From: Bradyrhizobiaceae bacterium
Lineage (GTDB): Bacteria > Pseudomonadota > Alphaproteobacteria > Rhizobiales > Xanthobacteraceae
Direction: 5' to 3'
Length of the DNA: 64,000 nucleotides
NCBI GenBank assembly: GCA_020544565.1
Contig: CP078014.1
Span: forward strand, 812,574-876,573
The notes beneath the pieces are model-generated. The model saw only the letters and a program-made list of their open reading frames with translations, made no database searches and was not told the DNA's origin. The position numbers and the translations under genes are program-made. This document shows positions 38,594-48,409 of the stretch, piece after piece. Within the stretch, counting starts at the first letter, position 1. The number at the start of each line of letters is the position of its first letter.

Positions 38594-39568
38594 TCAGTTG
38601 ATCCTGATGTCGCGGGCCTTGATGATCTCGGCCCACAGCTTGATCTCCGCTTCCATCCGCTCCCGCAGCTCCTGCGGGGTGGACGGCGCTGGCTCGATGA
38701 GCTGGGCTTCCAGCCGCTCCCGCACGCGCGGCTTGGTCAGGGTGTCGCGCACCTCGTCGTTGATCCGGGCGACGAGCGCGGCCGGCGTGCCGGCCGGGGC
38801 GATCAGCGCGTTCCAGGCGTCGGATTCGACCTCGATGCCGCTTTCCTTCAGCGTCGGCACGTCGGGCAGGAAGCGCGAGCGCTGCGCGGTGGCGACCGCG
38901 AGAATTTTCACCGCACCGCTCGCGAGCTGCGGCGTCACTGCGATGGCGGGCAGGCACGCGGCCTGGACGTCGCCGCGGATGAGCGCGGTCATCGCCTGCG
39001 GTGAGCTGCTGTAGGGAATGTGCACCATGGTCACGCCCGCGCGCTGTGCGATCGCTTCCATGGTGAGGTGGGACAGCGAGCCGGCGCCGATCGAGCCGAA
39101 GGCGAATCGGGTCGGGTCGCGCTTCACCGCCGCGATGAAGTCGGCGACCGTGCCGACGCCGAGGTTCGCCGGCACCACCAGCACGCTCGGCAGCGAGGTC
39201 AGCATGGTCACCGGGGCGATGTCCCTGAACGGATCGTAGGGCAGCTTGGAGAACAGCAGCGTGTTGATGGCGAGCGGGCCGCCGAGGCTGATGCCGAGCG
39301 TCGCGCCGTCGGGCGCGGCCTTGGCCACCGCGTCGGTGCCGATATTGCCGCCGGCGCCGGGCTTGTTCTCGACCACGAAGCTCGTGCCGGGATGGCGGGC
39401 CTGCAGGTCGTCCGCCACGATCCGCCCCACCAGGTCCGGCGTCGATCCGGGCCCGTAGGGAACCACGATTTTCACGATCTTGGGTGGCCACTCCGCTGTC
39501 TGGGCGCGCGCGCCGGTGGTGGCGGCGAGGGCCATCAGGATGGCGGCGACGACAGGTTTCATGAGCAT
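38594..39568 (-). CDS. Tripartite tricarboxylate transporter substrate-binding protein (Bug family)
   Basis: 324 residues. Signal peptide ends near ATTGARA. The Bug pattern is clear: VPYGPGSTPDLVGRIVADDL, VVENKPGAGGNIGTDAVAKA, and the late DVPTLKESGIEVES-type strand. Such proteins collect carboxylates in the periplasm for TctA/TctB permeases, but none is encoded nearby. Many orphan Bug proteins exist in relatives. An in-frame ATG at 39562 is an alternative start. Confidence 0.88.
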   Translation of the reverse strand: MLMKPVVAAILMALAATTGARAQTAEWPPKIVKIVVPYGPGSTPDLVGRIVADDLQARHPGTSFVVENKPGAGGNIGTDAVAKAAPDGATLGISLGGPLAINTLLFSKLPYDPFRDIAPVTMLTSLPSVLVVPANLGVGTVADFIAAVKRDPTRFAFGSIGAGSLSHLTMEAIAQRAGVTMVHIPYSSSPQAMTALIRGDVQAACLPAIAVTPQLASGAVKILAVATAQRSRFLPDVPTLKESGIEVESDAWNALIAPAGTPAALVARINDEVRDTLTKPRVRERLEAQLIEPAPSTPQELRERMEAEIKLWAEIIKARDIRIN

Positions 39569-39736
39569 TTTGGGGGAGACGGGTGCGATGCGGGAGCGGC
39601 ATTGCGCGCGGGACCCTAAAAATGATACCCGAGCACGGCGTGGCCGGACCCTATCAGGATCGTCCGTGCCGTGGAAAGGCTTCGCAGCGCGGCTTCAAAG
39701 TCGTTGCGCCTCGTGGACCGTGCGGGAGTTAGGCAT

Positions 39737-40321
39737 ATGGGTTTGTTGCTTCTCATCGCCGGGCTGGCGCTGTTCCTCGGCGCGCATACGCTGACGACCA
39801 TGCGCGATGCGCGAGCAGCGCTGATCGCGCGGTTGGGCGCGGGCGGCTACAAGGTCGTCTATGCGCTGGTGTCGCTCGCCGGGATCGCGCTGGCCGCCTG
39901 GGGTTTCAGCGTTTATCGCGCGACGGGCTGGATCAATGTCTGGCATCCGCCGTTGGTCCTGCGCCACATCGCGGTGGGGCTGATGCTGCCGGCGGTCATC
40001 CTGGTGGTGGCGTCCTACATCCGCGGCCGCATCTATACGGCGGTGAAGCATCCGATGCTGGCGGGCGTGAAACTGTGGGCCGTGCTGCATCTTCTCGCCA
40101 ACGGCGATCTCGGCTCGATCATCCTGTTCGGCTCGGTGCTGGCCTGGGCGGTCTACGACCGCATCTCGCTGAAGCGCCGCAGCGATCCCGGCGCGCCGCC
40201 GATCCCGGTCGGCGGCATCGGCAACGACGTCATCGCGGTCGTGGTCGGCATCGTCGTCTATGCGGCGCTGGCCTTCGCGTTTCATCCCTTGATCATCGGC
40301 GTTCCCGTGATTGGAGTTTAA
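39737..40321 (+). CDS. NnrU family membrane protein
   Basis: 194 residues, about six membrane segments. It begins MGLLLLIAGLALFLGAHTL and has AVKHPMLAGVKLWAVLHLLA, an NnrU signature. NnrU was named from a nitric-oxide reductase cluster in Rhodobacter, but most copies, as here, are away from denitrification genes, so the role is open. The panB start follows after 3 bp. Confidence 0.82.
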   Translation: MGLLLLIAGLALFLGAHTLTTMRDARAALIARLGAGGYKVVYALVSLAGIALAAWGFSVYRATGWINVWHPPLVLRHIAVGLMLPAVILVVASYIRGRIYTAVKHPMLAGVKLWAVLHLLANGDLGSIILFGSVLAWAVYDRISLKRRSDPGAPPIPVGGIGNDVIAVVVGIVVYAALAFAFHPLIIGVPVIGV

Positions 40322-40324
40322 GAC

Positions 40325-41170
40325 ATGTCCGTGCAGACCGTGGTGAAGCGCAAGACCGCGCCCGACATCCTCAAGCGCAAGGGCGGCGACCCGATCGTGA
40401 TGCTGACCTCGTATCACGCCCACACCGCCGCGCTGGTGGACCGCTATTGCGACGTCATCCTCGTCGGCGACTCCCTCGGCAACGTGATGCACGGTTTCGA
40501 GACCACCGTGCCGGTCACCCTCGACATGATGATCCTGCAGGGCCACGCGGTGATGCGCGGCTCGAAGGAAGCGCTGGTGGTGGTCGATATGCCGTTCGGC
40601 TCCTATGAGGCATCGAAGGAGCAGGCGTTCCATTCCGCCGCCCGCATCCTCAAGGAGACCCATTGCGGCGCGGTGAAGCTCGAAGGCGGCGTGCGGATGG
40701 CGGAGACCATCGAGTTTCTGACGACGCGCGGCATTCCGGTGATGGGGCATATCGGGCTCACGCCGCAGTCCATCAATACGCTCGGCAGCTTCAAGTCGCA
40801 GGGCAAGGAGGAGGCCCTCAAGCTGGAGCAGGGCGGCAATGGCGGCCCGATCCAGGACGATGCGGTGGCCGTGGCGCAGGCCGGGGCGTTCTCGGTGGTG
40901 GTGGAGGCCGTGGCCGAGCCGCTGGCGAAGCGCATCACCGAGGTCATCCATATTCCCACCATCGGCATCGGCGCGAGCGCGGCCTGCGACGGCCAGGTGC
41001 TGGTGCTGGAGGACATGCTGGGGCTGTCGCCGTGGGTGCCGAAGTTCGTCAAGCGCTTCGGCAATCTCGGTCCCGGCATCGAGGCGGCGATTCAGGACTA
41101 CGCCCGCGACGTCCGCTCCCGTGCCTTTCCGGGCCCGGAGCATGTCTATGGCGTGAAGCCGAAGGGCTGA
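40325..41170 (+). CDS. panB: 3-methyl-2-oxobutanoate hydroxymethyltransferase
   Basis: 281 residues. [18 protein letters not shown], the metal-binding [28 protein letters not shown] and [14 protein letters not shown] are all PanB motifs. It makes ketopantoate for pantothenate and coenzyme A. panC is not adjacent. The start is three bases after the NnrU stop, so the two genes are likely co-transcribed. Confidence 0.96.
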   Translation: MSVQTVVKRKTAPDILKRKGGDPIVMLTSYHAHTAALVDRYCDVILVGDSLGNVMHGFETTVPVTLDMMILQGHAVMRGSKEALVVVDMPFGSYEASKEQAFHSAARILKETHCGAVKLEGGVRMAETIEFLTTRGIPVMGHIGLTPQSINTLGSFKSQGKEEALKLEQGGNGGPIQDDAVAVAQAGAFSVVVEAVAEPLAKRITEVIHIPTIGIGASAACDGQVLVLEDMLGLSPWVPKFVKRFGNLGPGIEAAIQDYARDVRSRAFPGPEHVYGVKPKG

Positions 41171-41344
41171 TGTCCGGCAGGGCCGGCGGCTCGGCTGGCA
41201 TCGGTGGTTCGGTCCGGGCGGCTTTGCCTTGCGGTCGCCATACCGATACTGTATCGCCGCCGTCACATCGGGGAACCGCGCCCTCGGCGCGGGGGACGGG
41301 CCAATTCCATGACATTAATCCGGAACGTCGGGTGGGGCATATAA

Positions 41345-41998
41345 GTGTCTGAAATATTCAGTGAAATTGACGAAGACCTGCGCCGCGAACAGCTCCGGAA
41401 GCTGTGGGAGAAATACTCGCTCGTCATCATCGTGGCCGCGATCCTGATCGTGGTCGGGGTGGGTGGCTGGCGCGGCTACCAGTATTTTGAAGCCCAGCGC
41501 GCCGCCGAGGCGGGCTCCGCGTTCGAAGCGGCGGTGGCGCTGTCCGAGCAGGGCAAGCACGCGGAGGCCGAGGCCGCTTTCGCCAAGATCGGCACTGATG
41601 GCGCGAAGGGCTATCGCGCTCTGGCGCGGCTGCGCGCCGCCGCCGAACTGGCGGGCCGCGATCCGCAGGCCGCCGCCAAGCTCTATGACGCCATCGCCGG
41701 CGATGCGACCATGTCGGTCTCGGAGCAGGACCTCGCCCGCGTCCGCGCGGCCGGGCTGCTGCTGGAGACGGAACCCTATGACGCCATCCGCCAGCGGCTC
41801 GAGGTGGCGACGGGCGAGGGTCGCACCTACCGGCACACCGCCCGCGAATTGCTGGCGCTGTCGGCCTGGCGCGCTAACGACGCCGTGGCCGCCCGGCGCT
41901 GGCTGGACATGATCGGCAGCGATCCGCGCACGCCCGCGACCATGCGTGGCCGCGCCGAAGCCCTGCAGGCTTTGCTGCCGCCGGCGGCAAAAAGCTAA
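41345..41998 (+). CDS. YfgM-like TPR membrane protein
   Basis: 217 residues from GTG 41345. A short cytoplasmic head (DEDLRREQLRKLWEKYS) leads into one membrane helix (LVIIVAAILIVVGVGG), then an Ala-rich helical-repeat periplasmic region. In E. coli yfgM lies upstream of bamB and der and its protein works with the SecYEG/PpiD chaperone network. The order here, with a lipoprotein and then der, is the same. Confidence 0.85.
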   Translation: MSEIFSEIDEDLRREQLRKLWEKYSLVIIVAAILIVVGVGGWRGYQYFEAQRAAEAGSAFEAAVALSEQGKHAEAEAAFAKIGTDGAKGYRALARLRAAAELAGRDPQAAAKLYDAIAGDATMSVSEQDLARVRAAGLLLETEPYDAIRQRLEVATGEGRTYRHTARELLALSAWRANDAVAARRWLDMIGSDPRTPATMRGRAEALQALLPPAAKS

Positions 41999-42078
41999 GT
42001 CTTTGTTATCGGGCATGCGCCACAGTCGCCTGCGGATGCCGGGCTTCGCTTCGAGCCAGAGTGGAATGAGATAGACCG

Positions 42079-42576
42079 ATGCGCCTCTCGCAACGCCTGA
42101 TCGCCGCAACCGTCCTCACCGCGATCGCCATCGCGCTGGGTGGATGCAGCAGCGGGGGCTTCGACCCGACCGATCTGATGGACGTGTTCGACACCAAGAA
42201 GAAGCTGCCCGGCGAGCGCAAACCCGTGTTCCCGGAAGGCGTCCCCGGCGTCGAGCAGGGCGTTCCCAAGGACCTGTACAAGGGGGCGCAGGAACAGCCG
42301 CCCGAGCAGGTGGCTCCGGTCGCGGAAGCGCCGCCGCCGGTGCAGCACCAGCCCAAGGCCAAGGCGAAGCGCGCCGCCAAACCGGCCGCGCCCGCGGCGG
42401 AATCGGATGGAACCGCGCCCGCACCCAAGCCGAAGCGCAAGCGCATCACCGCGCCGCCGCCCGACGACGCCGCGGCCCCGGCGCAGCCTCAGCCCCAGCA
42501 GGCCGCGCCGCCTGCGCAGCAGCAGCAGATGGCTCCGTTCCCGGCGCCGCTGCCGAGCGGCAGCTTCAGCCGCTAA
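42079..42576 (+). CDS. Proline/alanine-rich lipoprotein in the bamB position
   Basis: 165 residues. The lipobox ALGGC gives a lipid-attached Cys at about residue 23. After a short conserved-looking part (DLMDVFDTKKKLPGERKPVF) the rest is low-complexity Pro, Ala, Lys and Gln. It occupies the place between yfgM and der where bamB lies in enterobacteria, but has no PQQ-type beta-propeller repeats. It may be an outer-membrane accessory protein; function unknown. Confidence 0.7.
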   Translation: MRLSQRLIAATVLTAIAIALGGCSSGGFDPTDLMDVFDTKKKLPGERKPVFPEGVPGVEQGVPKDLYKGAQEQPPEQVAPVAEAPPPVQHQPKAKAKRAAKPAAPAAESDGTAPAPKPKRKRITAPPPDDAAAPAQPQPQQAAPPAQQQQMAPFPAPLPSGSFSR

Positions 42577-42674
42577 AGCGTTTTTGAGCGAAGCGGATAC
42601 CGGTTCGCGTCAAGAAAACGCGGCAGAACATAAAGATAGAGCCCGTTCCGATTTGATCGGAACGGAAAGGGCTC
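42577..42674. repeat. Dispersed intergenic repeat, family B copy 1
   Basis: It contains GAGCGAAGCGGATACCGGTT and CGCGTCAAGAAAACGCG, then a hairpin with CCGTTCCGAT and its complement between GAGCC and GGCTC. A reversed copy is at 50818-50925. The element directly follows the lipoprotein stop and could act as a transcript end or stabiliser before der. Confidence 0.75.
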
Positions 42675-42729
42675 GGGGTCGCGGGTCCGCATATTGACTT
42701 GCGCCCGGTTCCGGGCGAACGGATCATTC

Positions 42730-44112
42730 ATGTCCTTCACCATCGCCATTATCGGCCGGCCCAATGTCGGCAAATCGACCCTGTTCAACCGTCTGGTAGG
42801 ACAGAAGCTCGCGCTGGTGGACGATCAGCCCGGCGTGACCCGCGACCGCCGCGAGGGCGCGGCCCGCCTCGGCGACCTGCGCTTCACCATCATCGATACC
42901 GCCGGGCTCGACGAAGGCGCGCGCGGATCGCTGACCGCGCGGATGCAGGAGCAGACCGAGGCGGCGATCGCCGCCGCCGACGCGCTGATGTTCGTGATCG
43001 ATGCCCGCGTCGGTCTCACGCCGACCGATCGCGCCTTTGCCGATTTCGCCCGCCGCGCCAACAAGCCGGTGGTGCTCGTCGCCAACAAGAGCGAGGGCAG
43101 GCATGGCGAGGCCGGCGCGCTGGAATCCTACGCGCTCGGCCTCGGCGATCCGGTGCCGATTTCCGCGGAGCACGGCGAGGGCCTCGGCGACCTCTACGAC
43201 GCCCTGCGCGTGCTGATGCCTGAGCCGGAGCTGGATGAGGACGAGGATGAGGACAACGGCGCGGAAGGCGAGGAGCGGGACCCGGCGCGGCCGATCCGCG
43301 TCGCCGTTCTCGGCCGTCCCAATGCCGGAAAATCGACTCTCATCAACCATCTGCTCGGCGAGGAGCGCCTGCTCACTAGCCCCGAGGCCGGCACCACGCG
43401 CGATTCCATCGCGGTGGATGTGACGTGGCAGGGCCGCGCCTTTCGCGTGTTCGACACCGCCGGGCTGCGGCGGCGCTCGCGCATCGAGGACAAACTCGAA
43501 AAGCTCAGCGTGTCCGACGCCCTGCGCGCGGTGCGCTTCGCCGAAGTCGTCGTGCTGACCATGGATGCGCAGAACCGGTTCGAGGAGCAGGATCTGCGTC
43601 TTGCCGATCTCGTCGAGCGCGAAGGCCGCGCCATCGTCCTTGCCGTCAACAAATGGGATCTGATGGAGCGCGCGCCGAACCAGATCGGCAAGCTGCGCGA
43701 GGCCGCCGATCATTGGCTGCCGCAGGTGAAGGGCGCGCCGGTGGTTGCGGTGTCCGGCCTGATGGGCGAGGGCATCGACCGGCTGATGGGCGCGATCGAG
43801 GACGCTTACCGGGTGTGGAACCGGCGGGTGCCGACCAGTGCCTTGAACCGCTGGTTCGAGCAGGCGGTGGGCCACAATCCGCCGCCGGCGGTGGCGGGGC
43901 GGCGGCTGCGGCTCAACTACATCACCCAGACCAAGGCGCGGCCGCCGAGCTTCGTGGTGTTCTGCACCCGCGCCGACGCGGTGCCGGAATCCTATCTGCG
44001 CTATCTGGTCAACAGCCTGCGCGCGGGCTTCGATCTGCCCGGGACGCCGATCCGCATCACGCTGCGCGAGAAGGCCAACCCCTTCGCCCACAAGGCCAGG
44101 CGCAAATCCTGA
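42730..44112 (+). CDS. der: Ribosome biogenesis GTPase Der (EngA)
   Basis: 460 residues with two consecutive GTPase domains: [14 protein letters not shown] and later [14 protein letters not shown], each followed by its DTAGL (G3) motif. The second-domain G4 is NKWDLMER. The C-terminal KH-like domain contains [15 protein letters not shown]. It helps assemble the 50S subunit. Between the domains is an acidic linker ([16 protein letters not shown]). Confidence 0.97.
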   Translation: MSFTIAIIGRPNVGKSTLFNRLVGQKLALVDDQPGVTRDRREGAARLGDLRFTIIDTAGLDEGARGSLTARMQEQTEAAIAAADALMFVIDARVGLTPTDRAFADFARRANKPVVLVANKSEGRHGEAGALESYALGLGDPVPISAEHGEGLGDLYDALRVLMPEPELDEDEDEDNGAEGEERDPARPIRVAVLGRPNAGKSTLINHLLGEERLLTSPEAGTTRDSIAVDVTWQGRAFRVFDTAGLRRRSRIEDKLEKLSVSDALRAVRFAEVVVLTMDAQNRFEEQDLRLADLVEREGRAIVLAVNKWDLMERAPNQIGKLREAADHWLPQVKGAPVVAVSGLMGEGIDRLMGAIEDAYRVWNRRVPTSALNRWFEQAVGHNPPPAVAGRRLRLNYITQTKARPPSFVVFCTRADAVPESYLRYLVNSLRAGFDLPGTPIRITLREKANPFAHKARRKS

Positions 44113-44124
44113 GGCGCGCGGTTG

Positions 44125-44502
44125 CTACTTCGCGCGCGTCCAGGTGGAGGATTTGCAGATCATGCCGCCCATCACGCAGCCCTGCGTGGTCAGCGTGCTG
44201 CCCGACAGCGACATCTTGCCGGTATAGGTCTTTCCGTCTTCCGGGTTGAAGGCCTGGCCCTGCCAGGTATTCGCGCCGGCGGGCTTCATGTCGAAGAACA
44301 CGCGCTGCCCGATTTTGGCCGGCGTCTCGATTCCCGGCTTCAGCCAGGCGATATGGCCGCAGATCGCCCCGCCGCAGGGCGCGAATTTCACCTGCGACGC
44401 GCCGGTGTCGCGCAGCCAGGTGCCGGTGACGTCGGCCTGCGCCGTGGTGCCGGCAACAAGAAGGCTTGCCGCGCCAACGGCGGCGAGAAGCGTGCGTCTC
44501 AT
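44125..44502 (-). CDS. DUF2147 exported protein
   Basis: 125 residues. Signal peptide ends near TTAQA. The DUF2147 beta-barrel-like pattern follows: TGTWLRDTGASQVKFAPCGG, PEDGKTYTGKMSLSG and LTTQGCVMGGMICKSSTW with paired cysteines. Function of the family is unknown. It is convergent with der, leaving only 12 bp between stops. Confidence 0.85.
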   Translation of the reverse strand: MRRTLLAAVGAASLLVAGTTAQADVTGTWLRDTGASQVKFAPCGGAICGHIAWLKPGIETPAKIGQRVFFDMKPAGANTWQGQAFNPEDGKTYTGKMSLSGSTLTTQGCVMGGMICKSSTWTRAK

Positions 44503-44575
44503 GATGTCTCCCGTGCTGCGCCGCCTCTGCGGAGCGGCCCGGCGCGAGTGAATAGCGCGCCGGACACGGTGTCAA

Positions 44576-45319
44576 TCAGACGAGCGGCGAACGGAAGCTC
44601 AGCAGCGTCTTCGACGGATAGTCGAACAGCCGGCCGTTCTCGGTCCATGACGGCGCACACATCGGCACGATGAATTCGGCGACCTGCTCGGGCGTGTCCA
44701 GCGTCATCGGGTCCTCGCCCGGCATCACGATGGCGCGCATGCGGGTGCGGATAGGGCCGGGGCTGAACAGGTTGGCGCGCATCGGCGTGGTCGCGATCTC
44801 GTTGGCCCACACCCGCACCAGCGCGTCGAGCGCCGCCTTCGAGGCGGCATAGGGCCCCATATAGGCATTGGCCTTGTGGGCGATCCCCGAGGTGATGAAC
44901 ACCGCGCGGCCGGCGTCGGAGTTGCGCAGCAGCGGCTCCATGCAGCGGATCAACTGGAAGTTCGCGGTGGTGTTCACCGCCATCACGGCGTCCCAGTATT
45001 TGGGATCGGTGTGGCCGATCGGGGACGACGTGCCGGCCAGTCCGGCATTGCCGATCAGGATGTCGAGCTTGCCGTGGCGCTCGTTCAGCGCCGCGCCGAG
45101 CCGGGCGACGCCGTCATGGTCGGTCATGTCGAGCGGCACCAGCGTCGCCGTTCCGCCGTCGGCGCGGATGGCGTCGTCGAGTTCCTCGAGGCCGCCCTGG
45201 GTGCGCGCCACGGCGATGATGTGCGCGCCCGCCCGCGCCAGCGCGCGCGCGGTGGCGTAGCCGATGCCGCGCGAGGCGCCGGTGACGAGAGCGAGGCGGG
45301 AGGCGAGCGGTTTGGTCAT
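44576..45319 (-). CDS. SDR-family oxidoreductase
   Basis: 247 residues. Rossmann motif TGASRGIGYATARAL, NAG in IGNAGLAG, the catalytic Ser in FITSGIAHKA and YAASKAALDA with Tyr and Lys. These mark a classical short-chain dehydrogenase/reductase using NAD(P). It lies downstream of purF on the same strand, an order also found in relatives, but with a GNAT gene on the other strand between. Substrate unknown. Confidence 0.9.
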   Translation of the reverse strand: MTKPLASRLALVTGASRGIGYATARALARAGAHIIAVARTQGGLEELDDAIRADGGTATLVPLDMTDHDGVARLGAALNERHGKLDILIGNAGLAGTSSPIGHTDPKYWDAVMAVNTTANFQLIRCMEPLLRNSDAGRAVFITSGIAHKANAYMGPYAASKAALDALVRVWANEIATTPMRANLFSPGPIRTRMRAIVMPGEDPMTLDTPEQVAEFIVPMCAPSWTENGRLFDYPSKTLLSFRSPLV

Positions 45320-45340
45320 GTTCGAACTCATCCAGCGGGC

Positions 45341-45452
45341 GTCATGCCCGGGCTTGTCCCGGGCATCCACGTCTTTGCGGCAGGTTTATAGACACGAACG
45401 GCCGGGACAAAAAGGCCGTTCGCGCCCGCCTTCAACGGGCTATGCCCGGCCA
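45341..45452. repeat. Dispersed intergenic repeat, family A copy 2
   Basis: GTCATGCCCGGG is followed by CCCGGGCATCCACGTCTT, then a second part with GGCCGTTCGCGCCCGCC and CTTCAACGGGCT. The order of parts agrees with the copy at 16390-16501, with different loop sequences. Confidence 0.7.
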
Positions 45453-45509
45453 TGGCATGGAAAAGCCGGCCGCTGGAGGCTGATGTGGTGGGTGTGATAG
45501 ACGTTTGCG

Positions 45510-46010
45510 ATGTCCGCGAAACCCGTCCTGTGGCGTCCGATGCAGCCCGCCGATCTGCCCGCCGTCGGCGCGCTGGCGGCACGCATCCATCCCGCCTTTC
45601 CAGAGGACGACGCGGTGTTCGCCGAGCGTCTGCGGCTCTATCCGGACGGGTGCCATGTGCTGGCGTGCGACGGCGCGCTTGTCGCCTATGTGGTCAGTCA
45701 TCCCTGGCGCGGCGGGCCGCCGTCGCTCAATTCGCTGCTGGGCGAATTGCCGCCGTCGCCGTCCACCTTCTACATCCACGATCTTGCGCTCGCGCCGGAG
45801 GCGCGGGGGCAGGGTGCTGCGTCTGAAATCGTGGCGAAGCTCGCGGCGCATGCGGGGAGCGAGGGACTGCCGATGATGGCGCTGGTCGCCGTCAACGGCT
45901 CGGAGGGGTTCTGGCGACGTCATGGCTTTGCGGCGCGCCCCGATCCGGCGCTGGAGCGCAAGCTCGCCAGCTATGGCGACGACGCGCGGTTCATGACGCG
46001 CGCGCTGTAA
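45510..46010 (+). CDS. GNAT-family N-acetyltransferase
   Basis: 166 residues. The start VLWRPMQPADLPAVGALAAR is typical of GNAT proteins. Acetyl-CoA binding is in FYIHDLALAPEARGQGAASE, and LVAVNGSEGFWRRHGF is the C-terminal beta-bulge region. The substrate is unknown. It is convergent with purF, with three bases between the stops. Confidence 0.87.
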   Translation: MSAKPVLWRPMQPADLPAVGALAARIHPAFPEDDAVFAERLRLYPDGCHVLACDGALVAYVVSHPWRGGPPSLNSLLGELPPSPSTFYIHDLALAPEARGQGAASEIVAKLAAHAGSEGLPMMALVAVNGSEGFWRRHGFAARPDPALERKLASYGDDARFMTRAL

Positions 46011-46013
46011 GCC

Positions 46014-47534
46014 TCAGCTCGCTTCGGCCAACAGCGACAACTGGCGCGGCTGCGACTGGATCTCGCTGTGGTCGGTGAGGTTGGTCGGATAGGCGCCGGT
46101 GAAACAGTGATCGGAGAATTTCGGATTGGCCGGATCGCGGCCGTTGTAGCCCATGGCGCGGTACATGCCGTCGATCGACAGGAAGGCCAGCGAGTCCGCG
46201 CCGATGATGTCGCGCATCTGCTCGATGGTGTGGGTGGCGGCGAGCAAACCGCCACGGTCCGGCAGGTCGATGCCGTAATAATCCGGATGGACGATGGGCG
46301 GCGAGGCGAGGCGGAAATGCACTTCGCGCGCACCGGCGTCGCGCATCATGCGCACGATCTTCTTCGAGGTGGTGCCGCGCACCAGCGAGTCGTCGATCAG
46401 GATGATGCGCTTGCCCTCGATGGCGGCGCGGTTGGGGGCGTGCTTCATGCGCACGCCGAGTTCGCGCACGCTCTGCGTCGGCTGGATGAAGGTGCGGCCG
46501 ACATAGTGGTTGCGGATGATGCCGAGCTCGAACGGCACCCCGGAATGCTGGCTGTAGCCGATGGCGGCCGGCACGCCGGAATCCGGCACCGGGACGACGA
46601 CGTCGACATCCGCGTGGCTTTCGCGGGCGAGCTGGGCGCCGAAACTCTTGCGCACTTCGTAGACCGAGCGGCCGCCGACCATGGAATCCGGCCGCGCGAA
46701 ATAGATGTATTCGAAGATGCAGGGGCGCGGCGGCATCGGCGGGAACGGCTTGTGAATCTCCGCGCCTTTCTCGTCGAACACGATGACTTCGCCGGGCTCG
46801 ATGTCGCGGACGTATTTCGCGCCGATGATGTCGAGTGCGCAGGTCTCGGACGCCAGAATCGGGCAGCCGTCGAGTTCGCCGAGCACCAGCGGACGGATGC
46901 CGAGCGGGTCGCGCGCGCCGATCAGCTTCTTGTTGGTGAGCGACACCAGCGCGTAGGCGCCCTCGATGGCGCGCAAAGCCTCGATATAGCGCTCGATGAA
47001 GCGGCCGCGCTTCGATTGCGCCACCAGATGCAGGATGACCTCCGTATCGGTGGTGGACTGCATCACCGTGCCGTGGCGGACCAGTTCACGGCGCAGCGCC
47101 AGACCGTTGGTGAGGTTGCCGTTGTGGGCGACGGCGAAGCCGCCGGCGTTGAGTTCGGCGAACAGCGGCTGGACGTTGCGCAGGATGGTGCCGCCGGTGG
47201 TGGAATAGCGCACGTGGCCGACGGCGGTGGCGCCGGGCAGGCGGGCGATGACCTCGGCGCGGGAGAAGGTGTCGCCGACGAGGCCGAGGCGGCGCTCGGA
47301 ATGGAAGCGGTGGCCGTCGAAGGAGACGATGCCCGCGGCCTCCTGGCCGCGATGCTGCAGGGCGTGAAGCCCGAGCGCGGTGATGGCGGCGGCCTCGGGG
47401 TGGCCGAAAATGCCGAACACGCCGCACTCCTCGCGCAGCGTGTCGCCGTTGAGGTCTTTATCCAGATCCCAGTCGAGATCATGGTCGGGGTTTTGGGGCG
47501 GGGTGAAGCTCGAATCGCCAGAGGAGTGTTTCAT
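46014..47534 (-). CDS. purF: Amidophosphoribosyltransferase
   Basis: 506 residues from ATG 47534. The N-terminal glutaminase nucleophile is the Cys of REECGVFGIFG, preceded by a roughly 32-residue pre-sequence with an unusual DLDWDLDKDL stretch that must be removed. Glutaminase landmarks include GHVRYSTTGG; the PRPP motif is RIILIDDSLVRGTTS. It commits PRPP to purine synthesis. cvpA lies 42 bp upstream on the same strand, the conserved cvpA-purF pair. Confidence 0.96.
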   Translation of the reverse strand: MKHSSGDSSFTPPQNPDHDLDWDLDKDLNGDTLREECGVFGIFGHPEAAAITALGLHALQHRGQEAAGIVSFDGHRFHSERRLGLVGDTFSRAEVIARLPGATAVGHVRYSTTGGTILRNVQPLFAELNAGGFAVAHNGNLTNGLALRRELVRHGTVMQSTTDTEVILHLVAQSKRGRFIERYIEALRAIEGAYALVSLTNKKLIGARDPLGIRPLVLGELDGCPILASETCALDIIGAKYVRDIEPGEVIVFDEKGAEIHKPFPPMPPRPCIFEYIYFARPDSMVGGRSVYEVRKSFGAQLARESHADVDVVVPVPDSGVPAAIGYSQHSGVPFELGIIRNHYVGRTFIQPTQSVRELGVRMKHAPNRAAIEGKRIILIDDSLVRGTTSKKIVRMMRDAGAREVHFRLASPPIVHPDYYGIDLPDRGGLLAATHTIEQMRDIIGADSLAFLSIDGMYRAMGYNGRDPANPKFSDHCFTGAYPTNLTDHSEIQSQPRQLSLLAEAS

Positions 47535-47576
47535 GTGATCCACCGCACCCTTGTATGAGGCAGGACTAGCCTGACG

Positions 47577-48224
47577 CTAGCGTCCTGCGCCTTTGCCTTC
47601 GATCAACTGTTTCAGCCCGTCGCGGGCCGATTTGCCATACCCGCCGTCGTTTCCAACCGCTCCCGTCGCGCGCGGTTCGGGGGCAGCGTCGGTCTGCTGC
47701 TCCTCGTCGCCCTTTTTCTTGAACTTCTTCAAGATGGTGTTTTCCGGATCGTCCGGCAAGAGCGCCATCAGCCAGTCGCCTGTTCCCTGCAGCATCACCC
47801 GCGACTTGGCGTTGCGGACCCAGTCCGGCTGCTGCTTGTCCGGCACCAGCCAGACGAAGAACAGGAACGCCACCACCATGATGAGAAGGCCGCGCGCCAG
47901 CCCGAACACGAAGCCGAGGGTGCGGTCGAGCGCGCCGATCCGCGAATCCAGGATCATGTCCGAGATGCGCACGGTGATGATCGACACCACGATCAGGGTG
48001 AGGATGAACACGCCCGCGACCACGGCGACCGCGGCCACGGTGTCGTTGTTGAAATAGGTTTTCGCGGTGGGGAGCAGCTTCTGGTAGGCGTAGAGCGTGG
48101 TCAGCGCCGCGGCGCCCCAGGCGGCGATCGACAGGACTTCGCGCATGAAGCCGCGGATCATCGCCAGCAGGCCCGACAACAGCATCACGGCAAGAACGAT
48201 AATGTCGAGAAGCGTGATCGGCAT
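47577..48224 (-). CDS. cvpA: CvpA family membrane protein
   Basis: 215 residues. Four membrane segments, beginning PITLLDIIVLAVMLLSGLLA and including VFILTLIVVSIITVRIS, are followed by a charged, probably disordered tail of about 60 residues. CvpA homologues influence colicin V export and envelope homeostasis. It sits between radA and purF in the standard alphaproteobacterial order. Confidence 0.92.
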   Translation of the reverse strand: MPITLLDIIVLAVMLLSGLLAMIRGFMREVLSIAAWGAAALTTLYAYQKLLPTAKTYFNNDTVAAVAVVAGVFILTLIVVSIITVRISDMILDSRIGALDRTLGFVFGLARGLLIMVVAFLFFVWLVPDKQQPDWVRNAKSRVMLQGTGDWLMALLPDDPENTILKKFKKKGDEEQQTDAAPEPRATGAVGNDGGYGKSARDGLKQLIEGKGAGR

Positions 48225-48409
48225 CGGTCAGTCTGGTCCGCTTTCGGTCTGGTCCGCGTTCGGTTTCAGGGCGCGAATCGGATCGCATCCTGTCCGGCGA
48301 GTTGACGGTCATATCGCACGTCCGGCAAGAGCCGGGAACCGGCAAAACCGGGATGCTGCCGTCAGGACAACGCCGTTCCCGCCTGCTGCTCGTCGGCGTT
48401 AACGAAGCG

